A DNA stretch of 64,000 bases from positions 1-64,000 of the forward strand of contig JAKFCU010000103.1 of NCBI GenBank assembly GCA_036676475.1. Reading direction: 5' to 3'. This stretch comes from LC029 sp036676475. Lineage in GTDB: Bacteria > Bacillota > Bacilli > Aneurinibacillales > RAOX-1. The notes beneath the pieces were generated by a model. The model ran no database searches. It was not told the DNA's origin and saw only the letters and a program-made list of their open reading frames with translations. Shown piece by piece: positions 34,250-42,824 of this stretch. Both the position numbers and the translations under genes were made by a program. Position 1 is the first letter of the stretch; each line of letters begins with the position of its first letter.

Positions 34250-34298
34250 GCTTATCGGAAAATATTATACGCATAGGGCTACGTTAGTAGCTTTCTTA
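34249..34298 (-). repeat. Palindromic repeat family A, copy
   Basis: Minus-oriented copy placed directly behind the T run of the ispH terminator; no minus gene precedes it. Confidence 0.85.
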
Positions 34299-34400
34299 TC
34301 AAAAATGTTGTTATACAATAATAGGGAATTATCTATTGCTGTTATACTGTTTTGTTGTTATAATACAGATAACAAAACAAACGGTGAGGGGGTGGTTGTA

Positions 34401-34598
34401 ATGAAACAGTGGAGCAGTACTCGATATCAATTAAAGAATGATGCGTTGTCCTTCTTGGTGAGTGATATAGATGTTAATTTTTATGCATGTAAATATATAG
34501 ATTCTTCCATGGGGTTTGTTATGGATAAGGATGTTTTCAACAAACATTTGATCTCAGGAAAAATACATGTTGTAGATGGACATAGTATAGCTGTATAA
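34401..34598 (+). CDS. Small unknown protein, 65 aa
   Basis: I do not recognise this product. It starts MKQWSSTRYQLKNDALSFLV, contains two aromatic/acidic segments and ends HVVDGHSIAV. No membrane segment or signal is seen. The start ATG 34401 is supported by GAGGGGGTGG upstream, and a strong terminator lies 17 bp behind the stop, so it is a self-contained gene. A longer frame from 34212 would run through the ispH terminator and is rejected. Confidence 0.65.
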   Translation: MKQWSSTRYQLKNDALSFLVSDIDVNFYACKYIDSSMGFVMDKDVFNKHLISGKIHVVDGHSIAV

Positions 34599-34613
34599 TA
34601 GAGGTAGTAAATA

Positions 34614-34658
34614 AAAAAGAAGCAAGCATGAAGGCCAGCCATGCTTGCTTCTTTTTTA
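34614..34658 (+). terminator. Terminator of the 65-aa gene
   Basis: AAGAAGCAAGCATG / CATGCTTGCTTCTT, a 14-bp perfect stem, then T run. Confidence 0.95.
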
Positions 34659-34662
34659 TTTT

Positions 34663-34835
34663 ACTTATCAGACAAACATGCCTGCTTGGCGACACCACTG
34701 ATGAATGAAAATACCCAACCGCTTGTATTTTCAGGGCAGAAAGTATTATACGCAAACGGCTACGCCAGTAGTAGCTTTCTTACACTTATCAGAAAGTATT
34801 ATACGCAAACGGCTACGCCAGTAGTAGCTTTCTTA
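34663..34835 (-). repeat. Palindromic repeat family A, two copies, one interrupted
   Basis: Copies at 34739-34782 and 34783-34835 in minus orientation both carry a duplicated GTA (AGTAGTAGC) and AAAC in the loop, so they duplicated recently. The first copy is split: its ACTTATCAG end is at 34663-34671, and a ~68-bp insert with a 9-bp hairpin stem (TGAAAATAC / GTATTTTCA) separates it from the rest. The pair ends 3 bp behind the stop of the cupredoxin gene. Confidence 0.85.
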
Positions 34836-34838
34836 CAC

Positions 34839-35222
34839 TTAAAGTCCTGATTTCTTTTTGATGATCAAAGTGCCGGTATATCCGTTGTCCCCAAATTTGG
34901 ATGCGGTTACATGGTAGAGAAAGGATCCTGATTCATGGGGAGTAAAACGAAGGGTAGCCATTTCACCTTTCATCAAATAAGGCGAAGAAAGGTTCAGTTT
35001 TGGAATCACCAAACGATGCACTTGATCATCCTGATTGTGGATAACGAGCAGAACGACTTCCCCTTCAGAAAAAGTTAAGGTTTTAGGTACAAAGCCCATA
35101 TTCGTGATCACAATTATTCCTGATGCTTCGGCCTTTGTTTCCATTGAAGTGTTTAGGAACGCTGCGATATGTACAAGAACAAGCAACAAAGTAATTTTAA
35201 TAGCTTTTTGAAAAATGTCCAT
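34839..35222 (-). CDS. Secreted cupredoxin-like protein
   Basis: The 127-residue protein has an N-terminal signal segment (IKITLLLVLVHIAAFLNTSM), then a cupredoxin beta-sandwich (GFVPKTLTFSEGEVVLLVIH, HRLVIPKLN, FTPHESGSFLYHVTA, YTGTLIIKK). The family usually binds copper with His, Cys, His and Met. Here one His is in the VHRL position, but no cysteine occurs anywhere in the sequence, so a type 1 copper site is unlikely. It may be structural or bind a metal differently, as in EfeO/P19-like cupredoxin domains. Stop followed at once by repeat copies. Confidence 0.75.
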   Translation of the reverse strand: MDIFQKAIKITLLLVLVHIAAFLNTSMETKAEASGIIVITNMGFVPKTLTFSEGEVVLLVIHNQDDQVHRLVIPKLNLSSPYLMKGEMATLRFTPHESGSFLYHVTASKFGDNGYTGTLIIKKKSGL

Positions 35223-35242
35223 ACTTATAGTATGAATAAATA

Positions 35243-35406
35243 AAGCTTTTCTTACACTTATCAGAAAGTATTATACGCATAGGGCTACGCCAGTAGCTTT
35301 CTTACACTTATCAGAAAGTATTATACGCATAGGGCTACGCCAGTAGCTTTCTTACACTTATCGGAAAGTATTATACGCATAGGGCTATACGCCAGTAGCT
35401 TTCTTA
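35243..35406 (-). repeat. Palindromic repeat family A, three tandem copies plus a partial
   Basis: Copies at 35255-35304, 35305-35354 and 35355-35406 repeat with a 50-bp period; the third has an extra AT. A truncated start (TAAGAAAAGC on the minus strand) lies at 35243-35254. The TAA stop of yfhH (35404-35406) is the first three bases of the array. Confidence 0.93.
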
Positions 35407-35712
35407 TGCTCGTTCTAAACGAGCAATCGGCATAGCTATTTCTTCATCTGTCCCAGCTAATCGTCCCCATGCCATAATCCCGTGTAGATAAGAAACTAAA
35501 AAAGGCTGATCATAACCAATGACTTTATATTCTTTCCCGGGTATGATATGGTCAGGATTTAATAGATACGATTTAGCCATATAAAATTTTTGTTCATAAA
35601 CAGCTGCTTCGGAGAAAAAACCAGCTTGGTGCTTTTTCATAGCAGCTTCCTTTAGTTTGATAAGTTGATGGTCTAATTCTTCTTTACTCATTTCACTAAA
35701 TCTTTTTTCCAT
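35404..35712 (-). CDS. yfhH: YfhH-family protein (DUF1811)
   Basis: The 102-residue protein aligns along its length with B. subtilis YfhH: MEKRFSEMSKEELDHQL, VYEQKFYMAKSYLLNPDHI, PGKEYKVIGYDQPFLVSYL, HGIMAWGR. The last part is SH3-like. Function unknown. The C-terminal codons run directly into the family A repeat array, which supplies the stop codon. The usual family length is about 104, so little or nothing is lost. Confidence 0.85.
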   Translation of the reverse strand: MEKRFSEMSKEELDHQLIKLKEAAMKKHQAGFFSEAAVYEQKFYMAKSYLLNPDHIIPGKEYKVIGYDQPFLVSYLHGIMAWGRLAGTDEEIAMPIARLERA

Positions 35713-35881
35713 GGGTATATTCCTTCTTTCATGTGTACTTCTTTTTCATTATACAGGATTATGATAAAAACTAGGTATCCACTATTCACTATTGACAATT
35801 AAAACGTAAATGGGTAGATTTATATATCATTGTGTATATAGTGTTAACGAAACGATTAAAATGAATGAGAAAGAAGGGCGC

Positions 35882-36175
35882 ATGAACATGGATTCCAATA
35901 AATTAGTTCCGGAAATGGATGGCTTGCTATATAAATTTACAGAACTGCTAACGGGAGAGGCAACAGAAGAACGAGTAGAGATGGTGAAAATTTGGTCGAT
36001 GTACAGTCATATGCTAAAAGTAATGCCGCCATTGATTAAACATTGGACATCGATGGAGGAGCATCAGGATGCGAAAGGGCAGATTCGGGAGATCTTTGAA
36101 GAAATCCAACGTTTGAATGAGGAAAACAAAAAGGAGATCCGTGAGCATCAGAGTACGTTGAACAAAATGAAATAA
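35882..36175 (+). CDS. yusU: YusU-family protein (DUF2573)
   Basis: The 97-residue, mainly helical protein fits DUF2573: LLYKFTELLTGEATEERVEM, VKIWSMYSHMLKVMPPLIKH, then a charged C-terminal helix. Function unknown. ATG 35882 follows AGAAGG; 35861 and 35888 are possible alternatives. A terminator lies behind the gene. Confidence 0.78.
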   Translation: MNMDSNKLVPEMDGLLYKFTELLTGEATEERVEMVKIWSMYSHMLKVMPPLIKHWTSMEEHQDAKGQIREIFEEIQRLNEENKKEIREHQSTLNKMK

Positions 36176-36192
36176 CGGGTTTTTCTGAACTT

Positions 36193-36238
36193 AAGAAAAG
36201 AGGTTGACTCTTAGCATTTGAGTCAGCCTCATTTTATG
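36193..36238 (+). terminator. Terminator of yusU
   Basis: GAGGTTGACTC / GAGTCAGCCTC stem with loop TTAGCATTT and ATTTT tail. Loop and stem resemble the original terminator of pckA at 49531. Confidence 0.85.
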
Positions 36239-36253
36239 CCTTAGTTCACTATA

Positions 36254-36601
36254 CTACTGAATTGGATAAGGAAATTGGCTACTGTAATTGCTAAATTGTT
36301 GATAAGTTTGATCTAGATTTTGCTGCTGCTCGGCCTCAAGCTTATACCATCCTTTTTGGAACATAAGATCAAAAGCTTGGCGTTGTGCCTGATGGCTCTC
36401 CTGCAGAATGGTCATCATGTCGCGATGTAAAGAATCGTGGCTTGCTTCCCGGACAGCTATGTTAAAACTGTCGGATAAATACTTTTCTGTAGCTAGAATA
36501 TCATTTAAATAGTCGCGATCATTCATTTGAGGTCCTTTCATCTGGGGTTCATTTGCAGGTTTCGGGTTTTGAATCGCATTTGAATTTTGATTTTGCGGCA
36601 T
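36254..36601 (-). CDS. Spore coat protein, CotF family
   Basis: The 115-residue protein has a Gln/Asn/Pro-rich N terminus and the CotF ferritin-like helices (NDRDYLNDILATEKYLSDSF, NIAVREASHDSLHRDMMTIL, QAFDLMFQKGWYKLEAEQQQ). CotF-type proteins are part of the inner spore coat. It follows a second, similar gene by 17 bp on the same strand, forming a likely sporulation operon. GGAGGAGA precedes the start. Confidence 0.88.
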   Translation of the reverse strand: MPQNQNSNAIQNPKPANEPQMKGPQMNDRDYLNDILATEKYLSDSFNIAVREASHDSLHRDMMTILQESHQAQRQAFDLMFQKGWYKLEAEQQQNLDQTYQQFSNYSSQFPYPIQ

Positions 36602-36617
36602 ACCTTTTGTCTCCTCC

Positions 36618-36920
36618 TTATTGTTGAATAGATGATTGCTGGGTTAGCCTAGCCATTTGCTGTGTATTATTATTCTGACAGTGATTTAATAATAAATTGT
36701 AGTGACGTTGATGTAATTGTCCGATTTGATTAATCACTTGCTTAATTTGTGGATCTTGAACTTCTCCAGCAAAATGGGAGCATTTTTTCATCGCGTCCAA
36801 AAGCCAAGACATCCCATCTTTTATATAGAGGAGATCTTTTCCTGTAATGACAGTGGGTGGAGTCATCATAATGGGCTGCTGTTGAGATTGTGCCTGGTTT
36901 AGCTGTTGCATGATTTGCAT
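36618..36920 (-). CDS. CotF-like small coat-associated protein
   Basis: The 100-residue, Gln-rich product has two helices of CotF type (KDLLYIKDGMSWLLDAMKKC, QVINQIGQLHQRHYNLLLNH) but is divergent. It precedes the clear CotF gene in the same operon, and paired genes like this are common in Bacillales. ATG 36920 is chosen, seven bases after GGAGG; an ATG at 36926 lies too close. Coat function is inferred from context. Confidence 0.7.
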   Translation of the reverse strand: MQIMQQLNQAQSQQQPIMMTPPTVITGKDLLYIKDGMSWLLDAMKKCSHFAGEVQDPQIKQVINQIGQLHQRHYNLLLNHCQNNNTQQMARLTQQSSIQQ

Positions 36921-37015
36921 TTTCATTTCCTCCTTCAGAGAGCATTGAACTACTATAATGTTTTGCCCTTTTCCATGGAGGATTAAGTATAGAAATAAAT
37001 GCCAACTAGCTCCCG

Positions 37016-37852
37016 TTATAATACGGAAGCTAGTTCATGGGCAGGAGCTTTCACCTCAATTTGTGAAATTTGAATGTGGATCCATTCCAATTGCAAATCC
37101 AAGTGATCAAGGAAAGCATGATATATATGCTGTTGGATGGTATAAGCTTTTTCTTGCAGGTTTTCCTGCAACTCAAGCCATAATTTCACATTGATCTCAA
37201 CCCTCGGAACCCCCTCCAGCGTCACTTTGACTTTGTGAAATTTAGCTGGAAAAGGCAAATTCAGGCATCCGTTAATGGCCAATTTTTTTAAGGCGTTTTC
37301 AGAGACATGAATTTTACCTGTATGAAACTGGGGATGTACAATGGTTGTTTCCCCGATTATTTCCTTCCTTGGTGAAAGGATTTTGTCTACTTGAGCAATC
37401 AGTCGATGGATGAAATCTTGTTCAACCTGTACGCGAGGAATGGGAATGACATGCCGTCCCTGCATTCCACGGTCGTAGAGGGCGGCTTTGATCTCGGCTG
37501 TTGAGCGAATATCCGAAATGCTGATATAATGCTGTATAATCGGTAGGTCTAATGCCTCTTGTATGCGTTGAATCATTTTTTGCGATGTGCCTAAAATTAA
37601 TAAACGCTGAATAGGGTATTGGGCCAATGCCTTTTTCACCTCTTCAGCATGGTCCTTCCAGAAGAAGATGGCACGTTTCACAGCCTGTATGGTTGTCTTT
37701 TCGTATTTGGCGGATTGGCCGGCCACTTTTCTCCCTTGGTAAATAAGCAGTCCATCATCAATAATGGCTGGAATCTGGTGTTTATGAGCTAAGGCCAAGG
37801 CGCTTGTACTTTTCCCTGTGCCGCTTGGCCCGTATAAGGCGTAGATTTCCAC
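37016..37852 (-). CDS. P-loop ATPase fused to an Asp23-like domain
   Basis: The 278-residue protein starts with a nucleotide-binding loop (YALYGPSGTGKSTSALALAH, Walker A at residues 7-15) and a kinase-like N-terminal half (IIDDGLLIYQG, IQRLLILGTSQKM). The C-terminal ~100 residues (TGKIHVSENALKKLAINGCL and onward, with VPRVEINVKLWLEL) look like an Asp23/YloU (alkaline shock) domain. I do not know a named function. It stands alone upstream of two spore coat genes. The combination of an ATPase with an Asp23-like module is unusual. Confidence 0.7.
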   Translation of the reverse strand: MEIYALYGPSGTGKSTSALALAHKHQIPAIIDDGLLIYQGRKVAGQSAKYEKTTIQAVKRAIFFWKDHAEEVKKALAQYPIQRLLILGTSQKMIQRIQEALDLPIIQHYISISDIRSTAEIKAALYDRGMQGRHVIPIPRVQVEQDFIHRLIAQVDKILSPRKEIIGETTIVHPQFHTGKIHVSENALKKLAINGCLNLPFPAKFHKVKVTLEGVPRVEINVKLWLELQENLQEKAYTIQQHIYHAFLDHLDLQLEWIHIQISQIEVKAPAHELASVL

Positions 37853-37925
37853 AGCGTATTCCCCTTTATTTGATCTTTGATATGAGTATATGCAGGATTA
37901 GAATGGATGACAAGCTAATTCGATA

Positions 37926-37974
37926 GAGAAAAGGCCTTGTTCAGCACCATTGAGTACAGGAACAAGACCTAGTA
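37926..37974 (-). terminator. Terminator of proBAC
   Basis: On the minus strand AGGTCTTGTTC / GAACAAGGCCT stem with a T-rich tail, behind the repeat copy that follows proC. Confidence 0.7.
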
Positions 37975-37984
37975 ACCTTCCTTG

Positions 37985-38035
37985 CACTTATCAGTCAAGT
38001 GTTATACGCATAAGGCTACGCCAGTAGCTTTCTTA
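37985..38035 (-). repeat. Palindromic repeat family A, copy at the proC stop
   Basis: The copy begins TAAGAAAGC on the base after the proC TAA stop, making a tandem TAATAA. It lies between proC and its terminator, hence within the mRNA. Confidence 0.92.
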
Positions 38036-38872
38036 TTAAGTTGTTTCCGAAAGAATCGCTCCTAATTCCTTCGATCGTTCTGTTGCCCGCAAGACACAGG
38101 AAACCAATGCTTTTTCAAACTGATAGGAACGCAAAACATCCAAGCCTGCCTGGGTGGTGCCATTTGGGGAGGTCACCTTTTCTCTTAACTGGGCAGGATT
38201 TTCTCCTGTTTCCATCAGCATATGCGCTGCTCCGATGAGGGTCTGAAGAATTAATTCTCTTGCCATTTGTTCATCAAGACCTGCCTGAACGGCACCCGAC
38301 TGCATCGCTTCTACCAGGTAGTATACATAAGCCGGCCCGCTTCCGGAAAGACCTGTAACCGCGTCGAGTTGGTCCTCCTCTACGATGGCTACTTTACCAA
38401 TGGACTCGAAAATATGTCTGGCAATCGCAGCATGTTCTTCTGTAGCGGTAATACCTTGACAAATTCCTGTAGCAGACAGCCCGATGGTTGCTGAGGTATT
38501 GGGCATCGTTCGGATAACAGGTGCATCATGACCCAAAAGGGTGGTAATGAACGACGTTGTAATGCCAGCTACTATAGAAATCATTAGCTGATTTGGATTC
38601 GTTAAGCCTCTGATTTCTTTTAATGCGGATGACATATCCTTTGGCTTCATGGCGAGGATGAGTATATCCGCTTCTAAAATGGATCTTTCCTTCTGATCAG
38701 CATCGGCCTGAATTCCAAAATTATAGACTAATTCATCTAATCGAAATCGATCGCTTCGGTTGGTGATGCACACCGCACCAGGCTTGACGATCCGTTTATT
38801 CAGCATGCCAGCCAATACAGCCTCGGCCATGGCACCTGCACCGACAAAACATATCTTTTTATCTGATAGCAT
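38036..38872 (-). CDS. proC: Pyrroline-5-carboxylate reductase
   Basis: The 278-residue enzyme catalyses the last step of proline synthesis with NAD(P)H. N-terminal GAGAMAEAVLAGML binds the cofactor. The C-terminal dimerisation block shows DAVTGLSGSGPAYVYYLVEA, MQSGAVQAGL and KVTSPNGTTQAGLDVL. It lies 28 bp behind proA. The TAA stop is followed at once by a family A repeat. Confidence 0.95.
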   Translation of the reverse strand: MLSDKKICFVGAGAMAEAVLAGMLNKRIVKPGAVCITNRSDRFRLDELVYNFGIQADADQKERSILEADILILAMKPKDMSSALKEIRGLTNPNQLMISIVAGITTSFITTLLGHDAPVIRTMPNTSATIGLSATGICQGITATEEHAAIARHIFESIGKVAIVEEDQLDAVTGLSGSGPAYVYYLVEAMQSGAVQAGLDEQMARELILQTLIGAAHMLMETGENPAQLREKVTSPNGTTQAGLDVLRSYQFEKALVSCVLRATERSKELGAILSETT

Positions 38873-38900
38873 GAAAGAGACGCTCCTTTATTGATTTTAT

Positions 38901-40148
38901 CTATTTTCGTATTTGTCCTTCTCCGTACATTAAATATTTGTAAGAAGTCAATTCCTTCAATCCCATAGGACCGCGTGCGTGAAGTTTTTGAGTGCTTATG
39001 CCGATTTCTGCTCCAAAGCCGAATTCAAAGCCGTCTGTAAAACGGGTGGAGGCATTGTGGTAAACAGCAGCAGCATCAATCTCCAGCATAAACTTTCTGG
39101 CATGTTCTTGCTTCTGGGTAATAATACATTCAGAATGACCGGTACCGTATTCTTCAATATGAGCAATCGCCTCTTCTACAGAATTTACGGTTTTCACGGC
39201 TAGGATTAAATCTAAAAATTCCATTTTCCAATCTTGTTCTGTTGCCGCCTTAAGGCTTGGATCACTCACTCTGGTCTTTTCGCAAGCGACCAGTTCAACA
39301 CCTTTATTTTTTAAAGCTTGAAATAGTTGGGAAGCATACTGATCTGCCCAATTTTGATGAATCAAGATGGTCTCGACTGCATTGCAAACGGCTGGACGTT
39401 GAGTTTTGGCATTTAGGGTAATCGTAACAGCCATCTGAGGGTCTGCACTTTCATCAATATAAATATGGCAGTTGCCCACTCCTGTTTCCAGGACGGGAAC
39501 GGTAGCGTGTTGGACAACATGGGAAATAAGGCCCCCACCGCCGCGTGGAATTAATACATCGAGATATTGATTCAAGCGAAGCATGCGATCAGAGGTTTCA
39601 TAAGAAGTATCCTCTAATAACTGTACGGCTTCCCTGGGAAGGCTGTTCACGGCCAATGCTTGCTGAATTAATTCCACAATCGCTTTATTGGAATGCAAAG
39701 CGGAAGAGCTGCCTCTGAGAAAAGCAGCGTTTCCTGTTTTTAGACAGAGAGCAGCTGCATCCACGGTAACATTAGGACGAGCTTCATAAATAATCCCTAT
39801 CACTCCTAGGGGTACCCTTACTTTTTCAATAATCAGTCCATTCGGTCTGGTAAATGATTCTATCACTTCTCCCAATGGATCAGGAAGGTCCATGACTTGC
39901 CTGACACCTTCGGCCATATCCTGAATCCTTTTTTCATTTAAGGAAAGTCTATCTAATATAGATTCGGGGGTATTGGCTTTTCTTGCTGCTTCCAAATCCT
40001 TTTGATTTTCCTGCAAGAGAAAATCGCTGTTTGCCAACAATTGATCGGCGATGGATGCCAAAGCTTGATTTTTCGCTTCGGAAGTCATCTGGGCGAGGAA
40101 TTTGGCCGCTTTTTTGGCGCGGGCCCCTTTCTCCATCAATTCGTTCAT
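38901..40148 (-). CDS. proA: Gamma-glutamyl phosphate reductase
   Basis: The 415-residue enzyme reduces glutamyl phosphate to glutamate semialdehyde in proline synthesis. The catalytic cysteine is in TQRPAVCNAVETILIHQNW. ARPNVTVDAAALCLKTGNA and LIPRGGGGLISHV are typical. ATG 40148 has GGAGGG upstream and overlaps the proB stop by four bases (ATGA), so translation is coupled. Longer annotation from 40163 is unnecessary. Confidence 0.96.
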   Translation of the reverse strand: MNELMEKGARAKKAAKFLAQMTSEAKNQALASIADQLLANSDFLLQENQKDLEAARKANTPESILDRLSLNEKRIQDMAEGVRQVMDLPDPLGEVIESFTRPNGLIIEKVRVPLGVIGIIYEARPNVTVDAAALCLKTGNAAFLRGSSSALHSNKAIVELIQQALAVNSLPREAVQLLEDTSYETSDRMLRLNQYLDVLIPRGGGGLISHVVQHATVPVLETGVGNCHIYIDESADPQMAVTITLNAKTQRPAVCNAVETILIHQNWADQYASQLFQALKNKGVELVACEKTRVSDPSLKAATEQDWKMEFLDLILAVKTVNSVEEAIAHIEEYGTGHSECIITQKQEHARKFMLEIDAAAVYHNASTRFTDGFEFGFGAEIGISTQKLHARGPMGLKELTSYKYLMYGEGQIRK

Positions 40149-41287
40149 GTCGTTTCCCTCCAATCATAAGATACCCATTCGTCACGATGAATGACCTCAG
40201 GTTTATTACCATCTCCTATGGACATAGCATATTCAGATGAATGTCCTTTAACCTTATTGATCATCTCAGCAGAATAATTAACAAGGCCTTTGCCGATACG
40301 CTCCCCAAATGGAGTGATGACTTCTACAATATCCCCTTTGGAAAAATTTCCTTCCACCTTGGTCACTCCAGAGGGGAGTAAGCTTTTTCCCGATTCCTGA
40401 AGAGCCATCTTAGCTCCTGGGTCAACAATGACACTTCCTTTTACATCGGCATGGAAAGCAATCCATTGCTTTTTGCTGGTCATAGAGGACAGGGATGCCG
40501 TTCCGAAATAGGTTCCTTGCCCATTTCCTTGTAAAATATGATAAAGCTTTTGGTTTCCTTTTCCTTTTCCTACGAAAACTTTGACTCCGAAAGAGAGGGC
40601 AGTTCTTGCAGCAATCACCTTCGACTTCATCCCTCCCGTACCGATCTTAGAACCTGCACCAGATGCCATCTCTTCGATTTCAGGTGTAATTCTCTCGATA
40701 TGAGAAAATTTTTTCGCATGGGGATTCACACGCGGATTGGAGTCATAAAGTCCGTCGGTATCCGTAAGAATCACAAGCAGATCGGCATGTAGAGCACCTG
40801 CCACAAGGGCAGATAGCATATCATTATCCCCGAAAGTAAGTTCATCTACGGCCACCGTATCATTTTCATTAATAATAGGGATCGCTCCCTTTTGCAGAAG
40901 TGCAGTAAGGGTATTATGCGCATTAATGAATTGTCTTCGGGTGGAGAAATCCCGGCGTGTTAGCAGGATTTGAGCAACAGGAATCTGATCTTTGGCAAAG
41001 GCTTGCGAATAAGCATGGATCAGGAGTCCTTGGCCTACGGCTGCAGATGCTTGTTTCATCTCAATCGAAGAGGGTCGGGATGGAAAGCCGAGCATAGTAA
41101 AACCGGCAGCTACGGCACCAGAGGAAACAAGAATGACCTCATGACCGAGTTGCTTTAAATAAGTCAAAGCACTGACATGATCGCTAAGCATGGCTTGGGA
41201 AATCCCGCCTTCTTCCTCTGTTAAGGAGCTGCTGCCAATTTTGACCACAATTCTGCATTTTTTCTTTTCTAATAGAGCCTTTAGCAC
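40145..41287 (-). CDS. proB: Glutamate 5-kinase
   Basis: The 380-residue enzyme phosphorylates glutamate, the committed and proline-inhibited step. The kinase domain shows RIVVKIGSSSLT, ILLTRRDFSTRRQFINAHNT, NENDTVAVDELTFGDNDMLS and GTGGMKSKVIAA. A C-terminal PUA domain begins near residue 285 (GSVIVDPGAKMALQ, GDIVEVITPFGERIGKGLVN). The GTG start has AGAGG about 12 bases upstream, a rather wide spacing. First gene of proBAC, behind a T-box leader. Confidence 0.95.
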   Translation of the reverse strand: MLKALLEKKKCRIVVKIGSSSLTEEEGGISQAMLSDHVSALTYLKQLGHEVILVSSGAVAAGFTMLGFPSRPSSIEMKQASAAVGQGLLIHAYSQAFAKDQIPVAQILLTRRDFSTRRQFINAHNTLTALLQKGAIPIINENDTVAVDELTFGDNDMLSALVAGALHADLLVILTDTDGLYDSNPRVNPHAKKFSHIERITPEIEEMASGAGSKIGTGGMKSKVIAARTALSFGVKVFVGKGKGNQKLYHILQGNGQGTYFGTASLSSMTSKKQWIAFHADVKGSVIVDPGAKMALQESGKSLLPSGVTKVEGNFSKGDIVEVITPFGERIGKGLVNYSAEMINKVKGHSSEYAMSIGDGNKPEVIHRDEWVSYDWRETT

Positions 41288-41325
41288 GTATATTCACATC
41301 CTCTTATCAGAATGATAGAAAAAGA

Positions 41326-41621
41326 ATATAAAAAAACCCCACGTCCTCTTATAAGGACGAAAGGGTTGTTCTTCCGCGGTACCACCTTTATTGGCATGAT
41401 TATGCCCACTTCATCAATTGATAACAGGGAGATTCCCTGTCCAGGTTTATTCCCTGGATGCTCTGGGGTGGGACAGGAAAGACATTGCGGCAACGGCTCG
41501 CAGCCAAGACCGTTGCTCTCTGAATCGCATGTTACTCTTCTGATTCCCCATCATCGCCAAGCGTATGTGGTTGTTAATTCATAATTATGCATGAAAAGAT
41601 CCTCCCTAGTCAAGGGGGAGT
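41326..41621 (-). ncRNA. T-box leader of proBAC with promoter and terminator
   Basis: On the minus strand a promoter TTGACT-18-CATAAT (about 41615-41586) precedes a T-box RNA. It shows the Stem I terminal region (AGAGAGC, then a GGCTGCGAG loop), the T-box AAGGTGGTACCGCGG (41388-41374) and a terminator AACCC...CGTCCT / AGGACG...GGGTT with seven T ending near 41328. A CCCACCCCA stretch in the expected specifier region contains proline codons, though the exact register cannot be fixed by eye. Uncharged tRNA-Pro would allow transcription. Confidence 0.92.
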
Positions 41622-41769
41622 TCATCTTGACATCCAATTACGGACGGCATACAATTAATATGTTAAAACTGTATTAATAGTTTTAAACTGAAAAATAAAT
41701 AGACTATCAGATCAATACACATAAAGTAACAATCATTTGGGCGTAATTACGTTCGAAAGGGGTATTCAC

Positions 41770-42702
41770 ATGAATTTGGAAACGTCAGTGACATACAATA
41801 GCACCACAGCAAATCATGCTGAGGAGACGCTTGCCCAACAAGCTACTTGGAGAGATTTTATTCAACTAGCTAAGCCAGGGATTGTGAAATCAAACTTAAT
41901 TGTCATCGTTACCGGTTTTTGGCTAGCATCTACTTTTACGGATTCTTTTCATTTTTGGCTCTTTGTAGTAACTGTCGTTGGAAGTTCTTTGGTTATGGGG
42001 GGCTCCTGTGCCTTAAATAATTACTTAGATCGAGATTTGGATGTGAAGATGGAACGTACTCGAAACCGTCCGATTCCTTCCGGAAAAATATCGGCTAAAA
42101 CAGCTTTGTTATATGGCATGTTCTTAATTTTAGCAGGAACAACCTTGCTAGGTTTAGGAGCAAATGCACTGGCGGCTTTACTTGGACTCATTGGTGCTTT
42201 TGTCTATGTGGTGGTCTATACGGCATGGATGAAGCGAACAACTCATTTGAATACGGTGGTAGGAGCCATCTCTGGGGCCATTCCACCGATGATTGGATGG
42301 GCAGCCGTGACAGGAAATTTAGAAAAAGGGGCATGGGTTCTGTTCGCTTTCCTATTTTTATGGCAAATTCCCCATTTTCTCGCCTTGGCTATTATGAAGG
42401 CCGATGAGTATCGCACTGCTGGCTATCAGATGTTACCTGTTGTGAATAGTTTTCTTGAAACGAAAAGACAGATTCTGCTTTGGACAGCGGCATTGATTCC
42501 TGTTTCCTTGTTTTTATATGAAGTAGGAGTGGTTGGGAAAATTTATTTTGTTTCAGCTGCTGTATTAGGATTAGGCTGGTTGGCTTTGGCTGTGAAAGGA
42601 TTCTTTGCCAAAAATGATTTAAAATGGGCTCGTCAAATGTTCGTTTATTCTCTAATTTATTTAACAGGCTTGTGTGTCATTATGATGATAAATGCCGTAT
42701 AA
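41770..42702 (+). CDS. ctaB: Protoheme IX farnesyltransferase (heme O synthase)
   Basis: The 310-residue membrane enzyme adds a farnesyl group to heme B for the terminal oxidase. It has about nine hydrophobic helices. The prenyl diphosphate motif appears as NNYLDRDLDVKMERTRNRPI, with a second acidic loop near KADEYRTAGYQMLPVV. ATG 41770 follows AAAGGGG; the longer frame from 41737 is unsupported. No ctaA or cytochrome oxidase genes adjoin it within the window. Confidence 0.94.
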   Translation: MNLETSVTYNSTTANHAEETLAQQATWRDFIQLAKPGIVKSNLIVIVTGFWLASTFTDSFHFWLFVVTVVGSSLVMGGSCALNNYLDRDLDVKMERTRNRPIPSGKISAKTALLYGMFLILAGTTLLGLGANALAALLGLIGAFVYVVVYTAWMKRTTHLNTVVGAISGAIPPMIGWAAVTGNLEKGAWVLFAFLFLWQIPHFLALAIMKADEYRTAGYQMLPVVNSFLETKRQILLWTAALIPVSLFLYEVGVVGKIYFVSAAVLGLGWLALAVKGFFAKNDLKWARQMFVYSLIYLTGLCVIMMINAV

Positions 42703-42717
42703 ATAATTTAGATATAA

Positions 42718-42752
42718 TGACAAACCCTGCTCTCGTTAGCGGGGTTTTTTGG
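42718..42752 (+). terminator. Terminator of ctaB
   Basis: AACCCTGCT / AGCGGGGTT stem followed by T6. Confidence 0.88.
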
Positions 42753-42824
42753 GTAGTTTAGAGAGGAATCAGAGCGATGTCCATAGTAAGTTTATGTATT
42801 GATTTTAGCTGTAGCGATGCTGAT

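Noticed and set aside
34739..35406. Tandem 50-bp repeats resembling a CRISPR array
   Set aside because: Units are contiguous without unique spacers, occur singly elsewhere, and no cas gene is present.
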